NCBI RefSeq assembly: GCF_007035645.1
Contig: NZ_AP019632.1
Location: 1-64,000, forward strand
Length of the DNA: 64,000 nt
Source: Enterobacter asburiae
Lineage (GTDB): Bacteria; Pseudomonadota; Gammaproteobacteria; Enterobacterales; Enterobacteriaceae
Direction: 5' to 3'
Part shown: positions 43,154 through 52,428 of the stretch, piece after piece
Position numbering within the stretch: position 1 is the stretch's first letter
How the letters are laid out: each line of letters starts with the position of its first letter
Translations under genes and position numbers: made by a program
Notes under the pieces: model-generated
What the model saw: the letters and a program-made list of their open reading frames with translations, nothing else
Databases searched by the model: none
What the model was told of the DNA's origin: nothing

Positions 43154-43162
43154 ACATGTTGT

Positions 43163-43194
43163 GTAGGCCGGGTAAGGCGCAGCCGCCACCCGGC
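43163..43194. repeat. REP palindromic element
   Basis: GTAGGCCGGGTAAGGCGCAG followed by CCGCCACCCGGC, ten bases after the LacI gene and 21 before the yicS stop. Confidence 0.8.
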
Positions 43195-43214
43195 GAGAAG
43201 CACGTTTCCAGCTC

Positions 43215-43511
43215 TCAATAATCTTCCATACAATCCACCTGACCAATCGCCCCCCAGTAGGCATCCAGGTTGTCGCGCTTCACGGCGGTGATGGCATTTT
43301 TAATCAGCAGCTGATTGGCCTCGGACGACAAAATCATCTCCTGCCAGGCTTTATCGCTCTGCTTTTTCTGTGGCGTACAGGTTTTCTTAATATCTTTAAG
43401 GACCTGCTGCTTTATTTGCGCCTCTTTCGCGGGGTCATCCTTTTCCTGAGCATGGACAAACGCGGCGAAGAGCAGACAAACCAGCAGGCAGACCAGGTGC
43501 GCAGCTTTCAT
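43215..43511 (-). CDS. yicS: YicS-like small secreted protein
   Basis: The 98-residue product has a signal peptide (1-21, ending VHA) and a short mature domain containing two cysteines (KKTCTPQKK and QVDCMED), probably disulphide-bonded in the periplasm. It resembles E. coli YicS (97) in length and in the C-T-P-Q motif. ATG 43511 is preferred over TTG codons at 43514 and 43517; GGGGG lies six bases upstream. The function is unknown. Confidence 0.75.
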   Translation of the reverse strand: MKAAHLVCLLVCLLFAAFVHAQEKDDPAKEAQIKQQVLKDIKKTCTPQKKQSDKAWQEMILSSEANQLLIKNAITAVKRDNLDAYWGAIGQVDCMEDY

Positions 43512-43632
43512 CAACAACCCCCTTTAGAAGTCACATGCTTCCCATGAAATATATCGTTACATTCAGTGTAGCGACGCCAGCCGAAAGTATGAATTTTCTC
43601 TTCACCGCCTGTCATGAACTTCCCGGCAAGCG

Positions 43633-44997
43633 CTACTGAATACCGCCCCCCAGCGACTGCCACAGCGTGATGCGGTTTTCCAGGTCGGTTTGCTGCAGCG
43701 CGATCAGCGATTCCTGCGCCGACCACAGCGACCGCTGCGCGGTCAGTACCGTCAGATAATCCCCCGCGCCCGCCCTATAGCTTCGCGTTGCCACATCCAG
43801 CGTTTTTTGCTCCGCCGCGACGTATTCGCGCTGGGCGTCGAGCTGTTCGCTCAGGGTTTCTCGTCGCGCCAGCGCGTCGGCCACGTCCTTAAACGCGCTC
43901 TGGATGGCTTTCTCATAGGTGGCGATCAGCCCTTTCTTCTCCGCTTCCGCGTAGCGCAGCTGCGCCAGGTTGTTCCCGCCGCTAAACAGCGGCAGGGTGA
44001 TGGACGGCGCAAACGACCAAACCTTCATCCCGTGGCTGAACAGGGAGGAGAGCGAGTCGCTGCCGACGCCCGCGCTGGCGGTGAGTGAAATGGTCGGGAA
44101 GAAGTTGGCGCGCGCCGCGCCGATGTTGGCGTTGGCGCTCAGCAGGTTATGTTCCGCCTCCTGAATATCCGGACGACGCAGCAGGGTGCTGGAGCTGACG
44201 CCCGCCGGGATCAGCGTGATGGCGTTGTCGCTCAGGCTCTCCAGCGTGCCGGGCAGCAGCTTGTCCGGCACCGTATCGCCCGCCAGCAGATTAAGGGCAT
44301 TTTTGTCCTGCATCACCAGCGTCCGGTAGCTTGCGACGCTGGCGCGCGCCTGCTGGTACACCGCTATTGCCGAGCTGACGTCCGTCGCCGCCGCCACGCC
44401 CACTTCCTGCTGGCGCTTCACAATCTTCAGCGAGTTTGCCGCGCTCTCCATGGTGGATTTTGCCAGCGCCAGGTTGCTGTTATCCGCCGCCAGCGTCACC
44501 CAGGCCGTGGTCAGCTCGCTGACCATCGTCAGGCGCGTGTTCTGCGCGGTGAACTCGCTGGCAAGCCAGGTTTCACGCGCGGCGCGGGAGAGGCTCTGGT
44601 TGCGGCCAAACAGATCCAGCTCGAAGCTGGAGACCGCGCCGTTGGCTTCATCGCTTGTCGCGACGCCGCTTGCCAGCGTGCGGCTGCGGGTGTGGCTCAG
44701 CTCGGCGTCCACCGTCGGGAACAGGGACGAGCGCGTTTCACCGTACTGGGCGCGGGCGGCGTCGATATCGGCAATCGCTTTTTGCACGTCGCGGTTGCTG
44801 TTAAGCGCCATCGTCACCACGCTTTTCAGCCGCGCATCGTTCATTACCTGCTGCCACTGGCTCACCATGGCGGTGGCTTCGCCGTGCGCGCCGGGCAAGG
44901 TTGCCGGGACGGGCGCGTCCGGGCGTTGATACGTTGGATCTAACGACACACAACCCGCGCTCAGCAGGGCTAGCGCTAAAACAGATACACGAAACAT
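43633..44997 (-). CDS. eefC: RND efflux outer-membrane factor lipoprotein (EefC-like)
   Basis: This TolC-family, NodT-type outer-membrane lipoprotein forms the exit duct of the pump. The 454-residue product has lipobox LLSAGC (Cys16) and two OEP repeats (about 50-240 and 260-450) made of long coiled helices. TAATG overlap with the RND gene gives coupled translation. The MFP-RND-OMF order and TetR neighbour match EefABC of Klebsiella aerogenes; the symbol is by that resemblance, not by a search. Confidence 0.8.
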   Translation of the reverse strand: MFRVSVLALALLSAGCVSLDPTYQRPDAPVPATLPGAHGEATAMVSQWQQVMNDARLKSVVTMALNSNRDVQKAIADIDAARAQYGETRSSLFPTVDAELSHTRSRTLASGVATSDEANGAVSSFELDLFGRNQSLSRAARETWLASEFTAQNTRLTMVSELTTAWVTLAADNSNLALAKSTMESAANSLKIVKRQQEVGVAAATDVSSAIAVYQQARASVASYRTLVMQDKNALNLLAGDTVPDKLLPGTLESLSDNAITLIPAGVSSSTLLRRPDIQEAEHNLLSANANIGAARANFFPTISLTASAGVGSDSLSSLFSHGMKVWSFAPSITLPLFSGGNNLAQLRYAEAEKKGLIATYEKAIQSAFKDVADALARRETLSEQLDAQREYVAAEQKTLDVATRSYRAGAGDYLTVLTAQRSLWSAQESLIALQQTDLENRITLWQSLGGGIQ

Positions 44998-47900
44998 TAT
45001 GACCTCCGGTTCGCGTGTTTACCGGAGAACAGTCGTTTCACCAGTACAAAGAATAAGGGGACGAAGAAGATCGCCAGCAGCGTCGCGGCCAGCGTCCCGC
45101 CGATAATGCCGGTACCAATTGCCACGCGGCTGTTGGCGCCTGCACCGGTTGCCACGGCCAACGGCGTAACCCCTGCGATAAACGCCAGCGAGGTCATGAT
45201 GATCGGCCGCAGACGCGTCTGGGCGGCACGCAGTGCGGCGCGCGTCAGAGAGTACCCTTCAGCGACTTTGGCTTCGGCAAACTCGACAATCAGGATCGCG
45301 TTCTTCGACGACAGGCCGATAGTGGTGAGCAGCGCCACCTGGAAGTAAACGTCGTTGTTCAGGCCGCGCAGCGAGGCGGCCATGGCCGCGCCCAGCACGC
45401 CAAGCGGGATCACCAGGATGACCGAAATCGGCACCGACCAGCTCTCATACAGCGCTGCCAGGCACAGGAACACCACCAGGATGGAGAGGGCATACAGGCT
45501 CATCGCCTGACCGCTCGCCAGTTTTTCCTGCAACGACAAACCGCTCCACGCCCAGGTGCTGCCGGACGGTAGGCTGTTTGCCAGCTGCTCCATTTTGCCC
45601 ATCGCCGTGCCGGAGCTGGCGCCGCTGGCGTTTTCACCCTGAATCTCATACGCCGCCGAGCCGTTGTAGCGCACCAGGCTTTCCGGGCCGTACTCCCAGC
45701 GGGTGGTGGCAAAGGCGGAGAACGGGGTCATGGTGCTGTCACTGCCGCGCACAAACCATTTGTTGAGATCCGACGGCACGGCGCGGGTGTCGCTGTCGCC
45801 CTGGATGTAGACCTTTTTCACGCGGCCGCGATCGATAAAATCGTTCACGTAGGTCCCGCCCCAGGCGCTGGAAAGGGTGTTGGTAACGTCGCTCAGGGAC
45901 AGCCCCAGCGACACGGCCTTGTTGTTATCGATATCCACCTGAAGCTGCGGCATCTGCGGCAGATCGTTGGCGCGCACGGCGTGCAGCGAGCTGTCCTGAT
46001 TGGCCTCGCCAATCAGCTGGTTACGCAGCTTCAGCAGCGCGTCGCGGTCGGTGCCGCCGCTGGCCATCAGCTCAAAGGTAAAGCCGTTGCTCTGGCCCAG
46101 GCCGTCCACCGCGGGCGGCGTCATGGCAAAGATGGTCGCATCGCGGATGGTGCTCAGCTCCTGCGTGGCGCGCAGGGCGATGGCCTGAGCGGTATTCTCA
46201 TCGCCTTTACGTTCGGACCAGTTTTTCAGGGAGACAAACGCCATCCCGGCGTTCTGGCCGCTGCCGCTGAAGCTGAAGCCCTCAATGGTGAAAATAACGT
46301 TGGTGTTGGCTTTCTCTTTGGTGAGGAACCACTCGCGCACCTGGCGGCTGACTTCGGCGGTACGCACCGTCGTCGCACCGGCCGGCAGGGTGTACTGCAC
46401 CATGATTTCACCCTGGTCTTCCGTCGGCAGGAAGCTGCCCGGCAGCTTAAGCATGGCGAAGCCCATCGCGCCGCAGAGCAGGGCGTAGATGACCAGCATG
46501 CCGCCGGAACGGCGCAGGGCGCGCAGGACCTTGTTCTGATAGCCGCGCTCGGTCCTGCTGTAGAAGCGGTTAAACGCGCCGAAGAAGCCCTTTTTGTGCG
46601 GCGTCGTGTGGCTCAGGATCGAGCCGCAGAGTGCGGGCGTCAGTGTCAACGCCACCACCACGGAGAGGAACATCGCCGAAATGATGGTGACCGAGAACTG
46701 ACGGTAAATCACCCCGGTGGATCCGCCGAAGAAGGCCATCGGCAGGAATACCGCAGAGAGCACCAGCGCAATGGCAACCAGCGCGCCGGAGATTTCGCCC
46801 ATCGATTTTTCGGTGGCTTCCCGCGCGGGCAGGCCTTCGTCGCGCATAATACGCTCGACGTTTTCCACCACCACGATGGCATCATCCACCAAAAGCCCGA
46901 TCGCCAGCACCATCGCAAACAGCGTCAGGGTATTGATGGAGTAGCCGAACAGCGCCAGCACGCCGAAGGTGCCCAGCAGAACGACGGGCACCGCCAGCGC
47001 CGGGATCAGCGTCGCGCGGATGTTTTGCAGGAACAGGTACATCACCACCACCACGAGGATAATGGCTTCGAACAGGGTCTGAATCACGTCCTCAACGGAG
47101 ATCTTGATGAACTCGGTGCTGTCTTTCGGGTAGGCCACGTCGTAGCCTTCCGGCATCGACTTTTTGAACTCGGCGATCTTGTCTTTTACCGCCGTCGCCG
47201 TGTTGAGCGCGTTCGCGCCCGGTGAGAGCATCACCGCCATACCCGCCGCCGGGTGGCCGTTGAGCTTCGCGGTGGCGGTATAGTCTTCGCTGCCCATCTC
47301 CACGCGGGCAACGTCGCTGATGCGCACCACCGCGCCGCTGGACTGGCTCTTCACAATGATGTTTTTAAACTGATCGACCGTCTGCAGGCGCGACTGGGCG
47401 CGGACGGTGGCGGTCAGCTGCTGGGCGTTCGACGAGGGCAGCGCGCCGATTTTACCGGCGGAAACCTGCACGTTCTGGGCTTCAATCGCGCTCTGCACGT
47501 CGGACGGCATCAGCGAGTAGGACGCCAGCTTCGCCGGGTCGAGCCAGATGCGCATCGCGTATTCCGCACCGAACACCTGCAGGCTGCCAACGCCCTCCAC
47601 GCGCGCCAGCGGGTCCTGCATATTGCTCACCAGCCAGTCGGCGATATCCGAGCTGCTGGCGGCGTCGGTTTTGTCGTACACGCCCATGATCAGCAGGAAG
47701 TTGCTCTGCGATTTCTCGACGGTAATGCCGGACTGCTGCACCTCGGTCGGCAGGCGCGATTCTGCCTGCTGAACCTTGTTCTGCACCTGCACCTGGGCGG
47801 TGTCCGGGTCGGTTCCCTGCTCGAAGGTGACGGTAATGCTCACCGACCCGTCCGAGCTGCTGGTGGAGGTGAAGTAGAGCAGGTTATCCAGCCCGGTCAG

Positions 47901-48107
47901 CTGCTGCTCGATCACCTGCGTCACGCTGTTTTCCAGCGTCTGCGCGGAGGCACCGGTGTAGGTGGCGGAGATTTTGATCGACGGCGGGGCGATGTCCGGG
48001 TATTGCGCCACCGGCAGCGTGCGGATCGCCAGCATCCCGGCGAGCATGATAAGAATGGCGATAACCCAGGCAAAGACCGGGCGACGCACGAAGAAGCGGG
48101 AAAACAT
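44997..48107 (-). CDS. eefB: RND multidrug efflux transporter (EefB-like)
   Basis: The 1036-residue HAE1-type pump is an inner-membrane proton/drug antiporter. It has 12 helices and two large periplasmic loops (about 35-335 and 560-870). The proton-relay motif in helix 4 is LVDDAIVVVENVERIM with the paired Asp residues near 407-408. ATG at 48107 gives MFSRFFVRRPVFAWVIAI, the family start; a longer frame upstream runs into eefA. It overlaps both eefA (TGATG) and eefC (TAATG) by one base. Confidence 0.9.
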   Translation of the reverse strand: MFSRFFVRRPVFAWVIAILIMLAGMLAIRTLPVAQYPDIAPPSIKISATYTGASAQTLENSVTQVIEQQLTGLDNLLYFTSTSSSDGSVSITVTFEQGTDPDTAQVQVQNKVQQAESRLPTEVQQSGITVEKSQSNFLLIMGVYDKTDAASSSDIADWLVSNMQDPLARVEGVGSLQVFGAEYAMRIWLDPAKLASYSLMPSDVQSAIEAQNVQVSAGKIGALPSSNAQQLTATVRAQSRLQTVDQFKNIIVKSQSSGAVVRISDVARVEMGSEDYTATAKLNGHPAAGMAVMLSPGANALNTATAVKDKIAEFKKSMPEGYDVAYPKDSTEFIKISVEDVIQTLFEAIILVVVVMYLFLQNIRATLIPALAVPVVLLGTFGVLALFGYSINTLTLFAMVLAIGLLVDDAIVVVENVERIMRDEGLPAREATEKSMGEISGALVAIALVLSAVFLPMAFFGGSTGVIYRQFSVTIISAMFLSVVVALTLTPALCGSILSHTTPHKKGFFGAFNRFYSRTERGYQNKVLRALRRSGGMLVIYALLCGAMGFAMLKLPGSFLPTEDQGEIMVQYTLPAGATTVRTAEVSRQVREWFLTKEKANTNVIFTIEGFSFSGSGQNAGMAFVSLKNWSERKGDENTAQAIALRATQELSTIRDATIFAMTPPAVDGLGQSNGFTFELMASGGTDRDALLKLRNQLIGEANQDSSLHAVRANDLPQMPQLQVDIDNNKAVSLGLSLSDVTNTLSSAWGGTYVNDFIDRGRVKKVYIQGDSDTRAVPSDLNKWFVRGSDSTMTPFSAFATTRWEYGPESLVRYNGSAAYEIQGENASGASSGTAMGKMEQLANSLPSGSTWAWSGLSLQEKLASGQAMSLYALSILVVFLCLAALYESWSVPISVILVIPLGVLGAAMAASLRGLNNDVYFQVALLTTIGLSSKNAILIVEFAEAKVAEGYSLTRAALRAAQTRLRPIIMTSLAFIAGVTPLAVATGAGANSRVAIGTGIIGGTLAATLLAIFFVPLFFVLVKRLFSGKHANRRS

Positions 48108-49228
48108 CAGGCTTTTCCTCCCGCAGCTTTCATCTCTTCGGCCTTCACTTCCTGCCCGGGAGTCACTTTGTCGGTACCTTCCACAATCAGCCTGTCGCCC
48201 GCCTTCAGGCCGCTCAGCACCAGCCATTTGTCGCCGTAGGTGTCGCCCGTCTCCAGCTGACGCTGCTCGACCTTATTGCTGGCATTCACCACCAGCGCGG
48301 TGGCGGTGCCTTTGGCGTCGCGGGTGATGCCCTGTTGCGGTGCCAGGATCGCGTCGTTCATGATGCCTTCATCTACCCTGGCGCGAACGAACATCCCCGG
48401 CAGGAGCTGGTGCTGCGAATTCGGGAAGACGGCGCGCAGCGTGACCGAGCCGGTTGATTCATCCACCGCCACTTCGGTTAACGCCAGACGGCCTTTCTCG
48501 CCGTAGGTGCTGCCGTCTTCGAGGATTAAGGACACGCTTAACGTATCGCTATTTGTGGCAAGGGTTTGCTTGCGTAAACGCAGCAGATCGGCGCTGGAAC
48601 GCGTGAGATCGACGTACATGCTGTCCAGTCCGCGAACGGTGGCAAGCGCGGTATCCTGCTGCGCGGTCACCAGCGCGCCGGGCGTGACGGAGGAGATGCC
48701 GATGCGTCCGGCAATCGGCGCGGTCACGGTGGTCCAGTTGAGGTTAATGCGCGCGCTCTCCTGTGCGGCCTTCTTTGACTCGACGCTGGCCTTGTCCTGC
48801 GCGCAGGTGGACTGTGCGTCCTCTGCGTCCTGGCGCGACACGCCCTCGTCTTTCACCAGCTGCGCATAGCGCCGGGCCTTCTGGCAGTCGGCCGCTACCA
48901 GCGCCTGAGCCTGCTTCAGCGCCGCGGCGGCTTCATCAAACGCCGCGCGGTAGCTGGAAGGGTCAATTTGATACAGCGCCTGCCCGGCTTTCACGGTATC
49001 GCCTTCGGCGAACAGCCGCTTCTGGATAATGCCGCCCACCTGCGGGCGCACTTCGGCGCTCATGGCGGCGGTGGTGCGGCCGGTCAGCTCGCTGACGACG
49101 GACACCGGCTGGCTCATGAGGGTGACAATCCCCACATCCGGAAGAGGACGCTGGGGAGCAGATGTTTGCGCATTATCGCACCCGGTCAGGAGAAATAATG
49201 CCGCGATGGAGGTTGTTATGTTTTTCAT
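48107..49228 (-). CDS. eefA: RND efflux membrane-fusion lipoprotein (EefA-like)
   Basis: The periplasmic adaptor joins the pump to the outer-membrane duct. The 373-residue product has lipobox LLTGC (Cys17), a split lipoyl domain, an alpha-helical hairpin (about 95-165) and barrel domains. The tip motif R120-x3-L124-x6-S131 matches the docking motif of the family. Two extra cysteines, C115 and C142, lie equally far from the hairpin tip. It is the first gene of the pump operon. Confidence 0.88.
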   Translation of the reverse strand: MKNITTSIAALFLLTGCDNAQTSAPQRPLPDVGIVTLMSQPVSVVSELTGRTTAAMSAEVRPQVGGIIQKRLFAEGDTVKAGQALYQIDPSSYRAAFDEAAAALKQAQALVAADCQKARRYAQLVKDEGVSRQDAEDAQSTCAQDKASVESKKAAQESARINLNWTTVTAPIAGRIGISSVTPGALVTAQQDTALATVRGLDSMYVDLTRSSADLLRLRKQTLATNSDTLSVSLILEDGSTYGEKGRLALTEVAVDESTGSVTLRAVFPNSQHQLLPGMFVRARVDEGIMNDAILAPQQGITRDAKGTATALVVNASNKVEQRQLETGDTYGDKWLVLSGLKAGDRLIVEGTDKVTPGQEVKAEEMKAAGGKA

Positions 49229-49333
49229 AATCTTTTTCCAGGGTGAACGACGCCTGCCCCGTTAATGGCTCAACGGGGAGGAGGGCTATTTAAAGGCACA
49301 GCGATACCGCATCTCCGGCTGAGCCAGAAATGT

Positions 49334-49357
49334 AAAAAAGGGGAATTACTTATTCCC
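49334..49357 (-). terminator. terminator after the TetR gene
   Basis: GGGAAT-N5-ATTCCC (49341-49357) has a run of T on the minus strand (CTTTTTTAC). It separates the TetR gene from the pump operon, which must then have its own promoter in 49229-49333. Confidence 0.65.
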
Positions 49358-49376
49358 GCTAATTATTCATATGCGA

Positions 49377-49946
49377 TTACTTCGCAGAGAAAAGCATATT
49401 TAAAATATCCTGATAAAGGGGTTCTAATTGTTCTGACGGGACTTTTAAGGGGGTTAATCGACGATAAATCGTCCCCTCAATCATCACGGCGGTAATCTCC
49501 ACGCAGCAGCGAATATGCTCGTCGCTCAGGTGGGGAAACTGCTTTTTCAGGTGCGCACAGGCGTTGGCGAACATGCGCGATTCGGCTTCGATCAGCATCG
49601 TCGCCACCTGCGGATTACGCGTGGCCTCAGCGGACATTTCCAGCATCAGCGCATCGTCATCTTCATTGAGGGTCTGTCGCCAGGCGAGCGCCTGCGGCAT
49701 CCCTTCCACCAGGGTTTTACCCTGCATCTCCTCAATGCGCGAGTCGATGATGCGGCGGATCATCTCTTCGATAATCGCGTCTTTGTTGCTGAAATAACGG
49801 TAAATTTGCCCGACGCTGAGCTTCACCTCGCTGGCGATCTGCGACATGCTGGCGGCGTGAAATCCGCTGGCGCGAAAGCAACGACGCGCGGCGGTGATGA
49901 TCTCGTCCTGACGTTGTTTTTGTCGTTCTTCCAGTTTCGTACTCAT
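49377..49946 (-). CDS. eefR: TetR-family repressor of the efflux operon
   Basis: The 189-residue regulator has an N-terminal TetR helix-turn-helix (residues 10-60, FRASGFHAASMSQIASEVKLSVGQIYRYFSNKDAIIEEMI) and an alpha-helical ligand domain. It lies upstream of the pump genes in the same direction. A dyad covering its own promoter suggests autorepression and probable control of the pump. The symbol follows the eef locus by position only. Confidence 0.8.
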   Translation of the reverse strand: MSTKLEERQKQRQDEIITAARRCFRASGFHAASMSQIASEVKLSVGQIYRYFSNKDAIIEEMIRRIIDSRIEEMQGKTLVEGMPQALAWRQTLNEDDDALMLEMSAEATRNPQVATMLIEAESRMFANACAHLKKQFPHLSDEHIRCCVEITAVMIEGTIYRRLTPLKVPSEQLEPLYQDILNMLFSAK

Positions 49947-49966
49947 CGTCGGCTACCGTGTAAAAG

Positions 49967-49989
49967 TGAGAATGATCGTTCTCAGTATA
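49967..49989 (-). promoter_or_regulatory. candidate TetR operator and promoter
   Basis: TGAGAATGATCGTTCTCA at 49967-49984 is palindromic at eight of nine base pairs. Just upstream on the minus strand a -10 TATACT overlaps its end (49989-49984), so a repressor bound here would block transcription of the TetR gene. Confidence 0.65.
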
Positions 49990-50132
49990 CGTTTTGGGTG
50001 CATATTGGAAAGGCCTTTTTTATTTAGATATTGAGGGAATGTTTCCGTATTTAAAAAATGGAGGGAATGAGGAGTTTTTGTGGAGGTTAAGCTGTGAGAT
50101 ATTCAGATTGCATAGAAAATAAGGAGAGAAAA

Positions 50133-50552
50133 ATGCACCTGAGCATAACAAATAATGTAACGCCCGCTGAAAAAGAAGAGTTATTTGTGGGGTTAAGAGC
50201 CTATAACGGGCAATTTTTGGATATGGCGACCTTTAGCGGCGACATTGGCGTTTACGTACGAGACGATAAAGGCGTCATGCTCGGCGGGCTAATTGGGGTG
50301 CGTAAAGGCGACTGGCTGAATATCGACTATCTCTGGGTCAGCGAGACCGTGCGCGGATCCGGCGTGGGCAGCCAGCTCATCAAAACGGCCGAAGAGGAAG
50401 CCAGACGCAAAGGCTGCAAGCACGCGCTGGTCGATACCGCCAGCTTCCAGGCGCGCCCGTTCTATGAAAAACAGGGGTACCAGCTGCAGATGTCGCTACA
50501 GGATTACCCGTATGAGGGCATGCAGCGGCATTACCTGGCGAAAGCGCTTTAA
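50133..50552 (+). CDS. GNAT-family N-acetyltransferase
   Basis: The 139-residue protein has motif A ([31 protein letters not shown], residues 65-95) and motif B with [11 protein letters not shown] near 115. ATG 50133 follows AAGGAG; an in-frame start at 50094 has no ribosome site. The acceptor is unknown. Confidence 0.82.
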   Translation: MHLSITNNVTPAEKEELFVGLRAYNGQFLDMATFSGDIGVYVRDDKGVMLGGLIGVRKGDWLNIDYLWVSETVRGSGVGSQLIKTAEEEARRKGCKHALVDTASFQARPFYEKQGYQLQMSLQDYPYEGMQRHYLAKAL

Positions 50553-50562
50553 GCCCCGGATC

Positions 50563-50593
50563 TGTAGGCCGGGTAAGCGCAGTGCCACCCGGC
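50563..50593. repeat. REP palindromic element
   Basis: TGTAGGCCGGGTAAGCGCAG followed by TGCCACCCGGC, ten bases after the acetyltransferase. Confidence 0.8.
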
Positions 50594-50699
50594 AAAACCC
50601 GCATATAACTTATCCTTCTTATTGATTCTTTTTCGGTTTTTATTTCACCGCTTCGTTGTCGATATAGTCACTACAACATTTAGCAAAAGGAACTGTCTT

Positions 50700-51500
50700 G
50701 TGAAACGTCGATTGGGTGCTCTGGTACTTGCTGGCCTGCTGCTGGCAGGGTGCGATCAAAGTGGCAGCGATGCCAAACACATTAAAGTGGGCGTCATCAA
50801 CGGCGCTGAACAGGACGTGGCGGAAATCGCCAAAAAGGTGGCAAAAGAGAAATATGGCCTGGACGTGGAGCTGGTCGGCTTCAGCGGCTCGCTGTTGCCC
50901 AACGATGCCACCAACCAGGGAGAACTGGATGCCAACGTCTTCCAGCATCGCCCGTTCCTCGCTGAGGATAACAAGGCGCATGGCTACAAGCTGGTGGCCG
51001 TGGCGAACACCTTTGTTTTTCCGATGGCCGGCTATTCCCGCAAAATCAAATCCGTCTCTGACCTGAAGGACGGGGCGACGATTGCCATTCCAAACGACCC
51101 GACCAATCTTGGCCGCGCGCTGTTGCTGCTGCAAAAGGAGAAGCTCATTACCCTGAAGCCGGGCACCGGGCTGCTGCCGACGGCGCTGGATATTACCGCC
51201 AACCCTAAACAGCTGAAAATTATGGAACTGGAAGGGGCACAGCTGCCGCGCGTGCTGGACGATCCGAAAGTGGATGTCGCCATCATCAGCACTACCTATA
51301 TTCAGCAAACCGGGCTGTCGCCGGTGCATGACAGCGTCTTTATTGAAGACAAAAACTCGCCGTACGTGAACATCGTGGTGACGCGCGAAGACAACAAGGA
51401 CGCGGAGAACGTGAAGACGTTTATCCAGTCGTATCAGTCGCCTGAAGTGGCAAAAGCGGCTGAGACGATCTTTAACGGCGGGGCGGTGCCGGGTTGGTAA
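50700..51500 (+). CDS. nlpA: NlpA, inner-membrane MetQ-type lipoprotein
   Basis: NlpA belongs to the methionine-binding (MetQ) family of lipoproteins. The 266-residue product begins at GTG 50700 after AAAAGGA, with a short signal and lipobox LLAGC (Cys18). Aspartate at +2 after the lipid-modified Cys is the inner-membrane retention signal. The body (HIKVGVINGAEQDVAEIAKKVAKEKYGLDVELVGFSG) closely follows E. coli NlpA. It binds methionine in vitro and may help MetNI; it is otherwise dispensable. Earlier in-frame codons lack a signal-peptide pattern. Confidence 0.93.
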   Translation: MKRRLGALVLAGLLLAGCDQSGSDAKHIKVGVINGAEQDVAEIAKKVAKEKYGLDVELVGFSGSLLPNDATNQGELDANVFQHRPFLAEDNKAHGYKLVAVANTFVFPMAGYSRKIKSVSDLKDGATIAIPNDPTNLGRALLLLQKEKLITLKPGTGLLPTALDITANPKQLKIMELEGAQLPRVLDDPKVDVAIISTTYIQQTGLSPVHDSVFIEDKNSPYVNIVVTREDNKDAENVKTFIQSYQSPEVAKAAETIFNGGAVPGW

Positions 51501-51585
51501 ACGATCTGACGGAAAACGGGTTGCTTAAATTGGCCCGATTCCATCGGTAATCGCCCTTTAACCCACTGCGCCAAGTGCGACGGCT

Positions 51586-51621
51586 GGCTATCCTCCTTAT
51601 CACACCCACCGGAGGATAGCC
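51586..51621 (+). promoter_or_regulatory. hairpin sequestering the ribosome-binding site of the metallo-hydrolase gene
   Basis: GGCTATCCTCC (51586-51596) pairs perfectly with GGAGGATAGCC (51611-51621) around a 14-base loop. The GGAGG Shine-Dalgarno lies in the right arm, and the ATG at 51623 follows at once. There is no T tract. Confidence 0.75.
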
Positions 51622-51622
51622 C

Positions 51623-52402
51623 ATGAACATTACCCACATTCGCAACGCCACCCAGCTGATTTCCTACGCCGGAAAACGTCTTTTAATCGACCCGATGCTG
51701 GCCCCGAAGGGGGCTTATCCGGGCTTTCCCGGCACGGCGTATGCCGAACGCCGTAACCCGACGGTCGAACTCCCCGTTGACGTCAACACGCTGCTGGGCG
51801 CCGACGCGGTGATCGTTACCCATACCCATGACGATCACTGGGATCGCACTGCAGCGGAGCTGATCGCCAAAGATAAACCTGTCTACGTGCAAAACGATCG
51901 TGACGCCGCGCTGCTGCGCAGCCAGGGATTCAGCAACCTGACGGTCATGACCGACGCGACCTTCTTCGGCGATATTCAGATTACGAAAACCCACGGCGGG
52001 CAGCACGGCACCGATCGCGCTTACGCCGTGCCGGAGCTGGCGGAGCGTCTGGGCGAGGCCTGCGGCGTGGTGCTGCGTCATCCCGATGAGAAGACGCTCT
52101 ATCTTGCCGGGGATACCGTCTGGCGTGACGAGGTGGCGGCCGATCTGCAAAAGCACCAGCCGGACGTGGTGGTGCTGAACGCGGGCTATGCCCACGTTAT
52201 TGGTTTTGGGCCCATTATTATGGGGCAGGAGGACGTGCTCAACGTTCATTTCCTGCTGCCGCAGGCCAGCATTGTGGCGATCCATATGGAGGCGATTAAC
52301 CACTGCCTGTTGACCCGCAGCGCGCTGCGTGAGTACGTTGAAGCCAATCAGGTGAGTGACGCAGTGAGCATTCCCCAGGATGGCGAAACCGTTATATTCT
52401 GA
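51623..52402 (+). CDS. metallo-beta-lactamase-fold hydrolase
   Basis: The 259-residue soluble protein has the metal-binding motif HTHDDH (H67, H69, D71, H72) and later conserved His/Asp (YLAGDTVW, HMEAINH). It belongs to the UlaG-like branch of the metallo-beta-lactamase superfamily. The substrate is unknown. It is followed after 26 bases by the DJ-1/AraC regulator in the same direction, probably one operon. Confidence 0.85.
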   Translation: MNITHIRNATQLISYAGKRLLIDPMLAPKGAYPGFPGTAYAERRNPTVELPVDVNTLLGADAVIVTHTHDDHWDRTAAELIAKDKPVYVQNDRDAALLRSQGFSNLTVMTDATFFGDIQITKTHGGQHGTDRAYAVPELAERLGEACGVVLRHPDEKTLYLAGDTVWRDEVAADLQKHQPDVVVLNAGYAHVIGFGPIIMGQEDVLNVHFLLPQASIVAIHMEAINHCLLTRSALREYVEANQVSDAVSIPQDGETVIF

Positions 52403-52428
52403 GTGCATTAAAGGGAAAGGAGAGACAG

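Noticed and set aside
45981..47225. Plus-strand frame opposite eefB
   Set aside because: His/Arg/Gln-rich antisense of a conserved RND gene.
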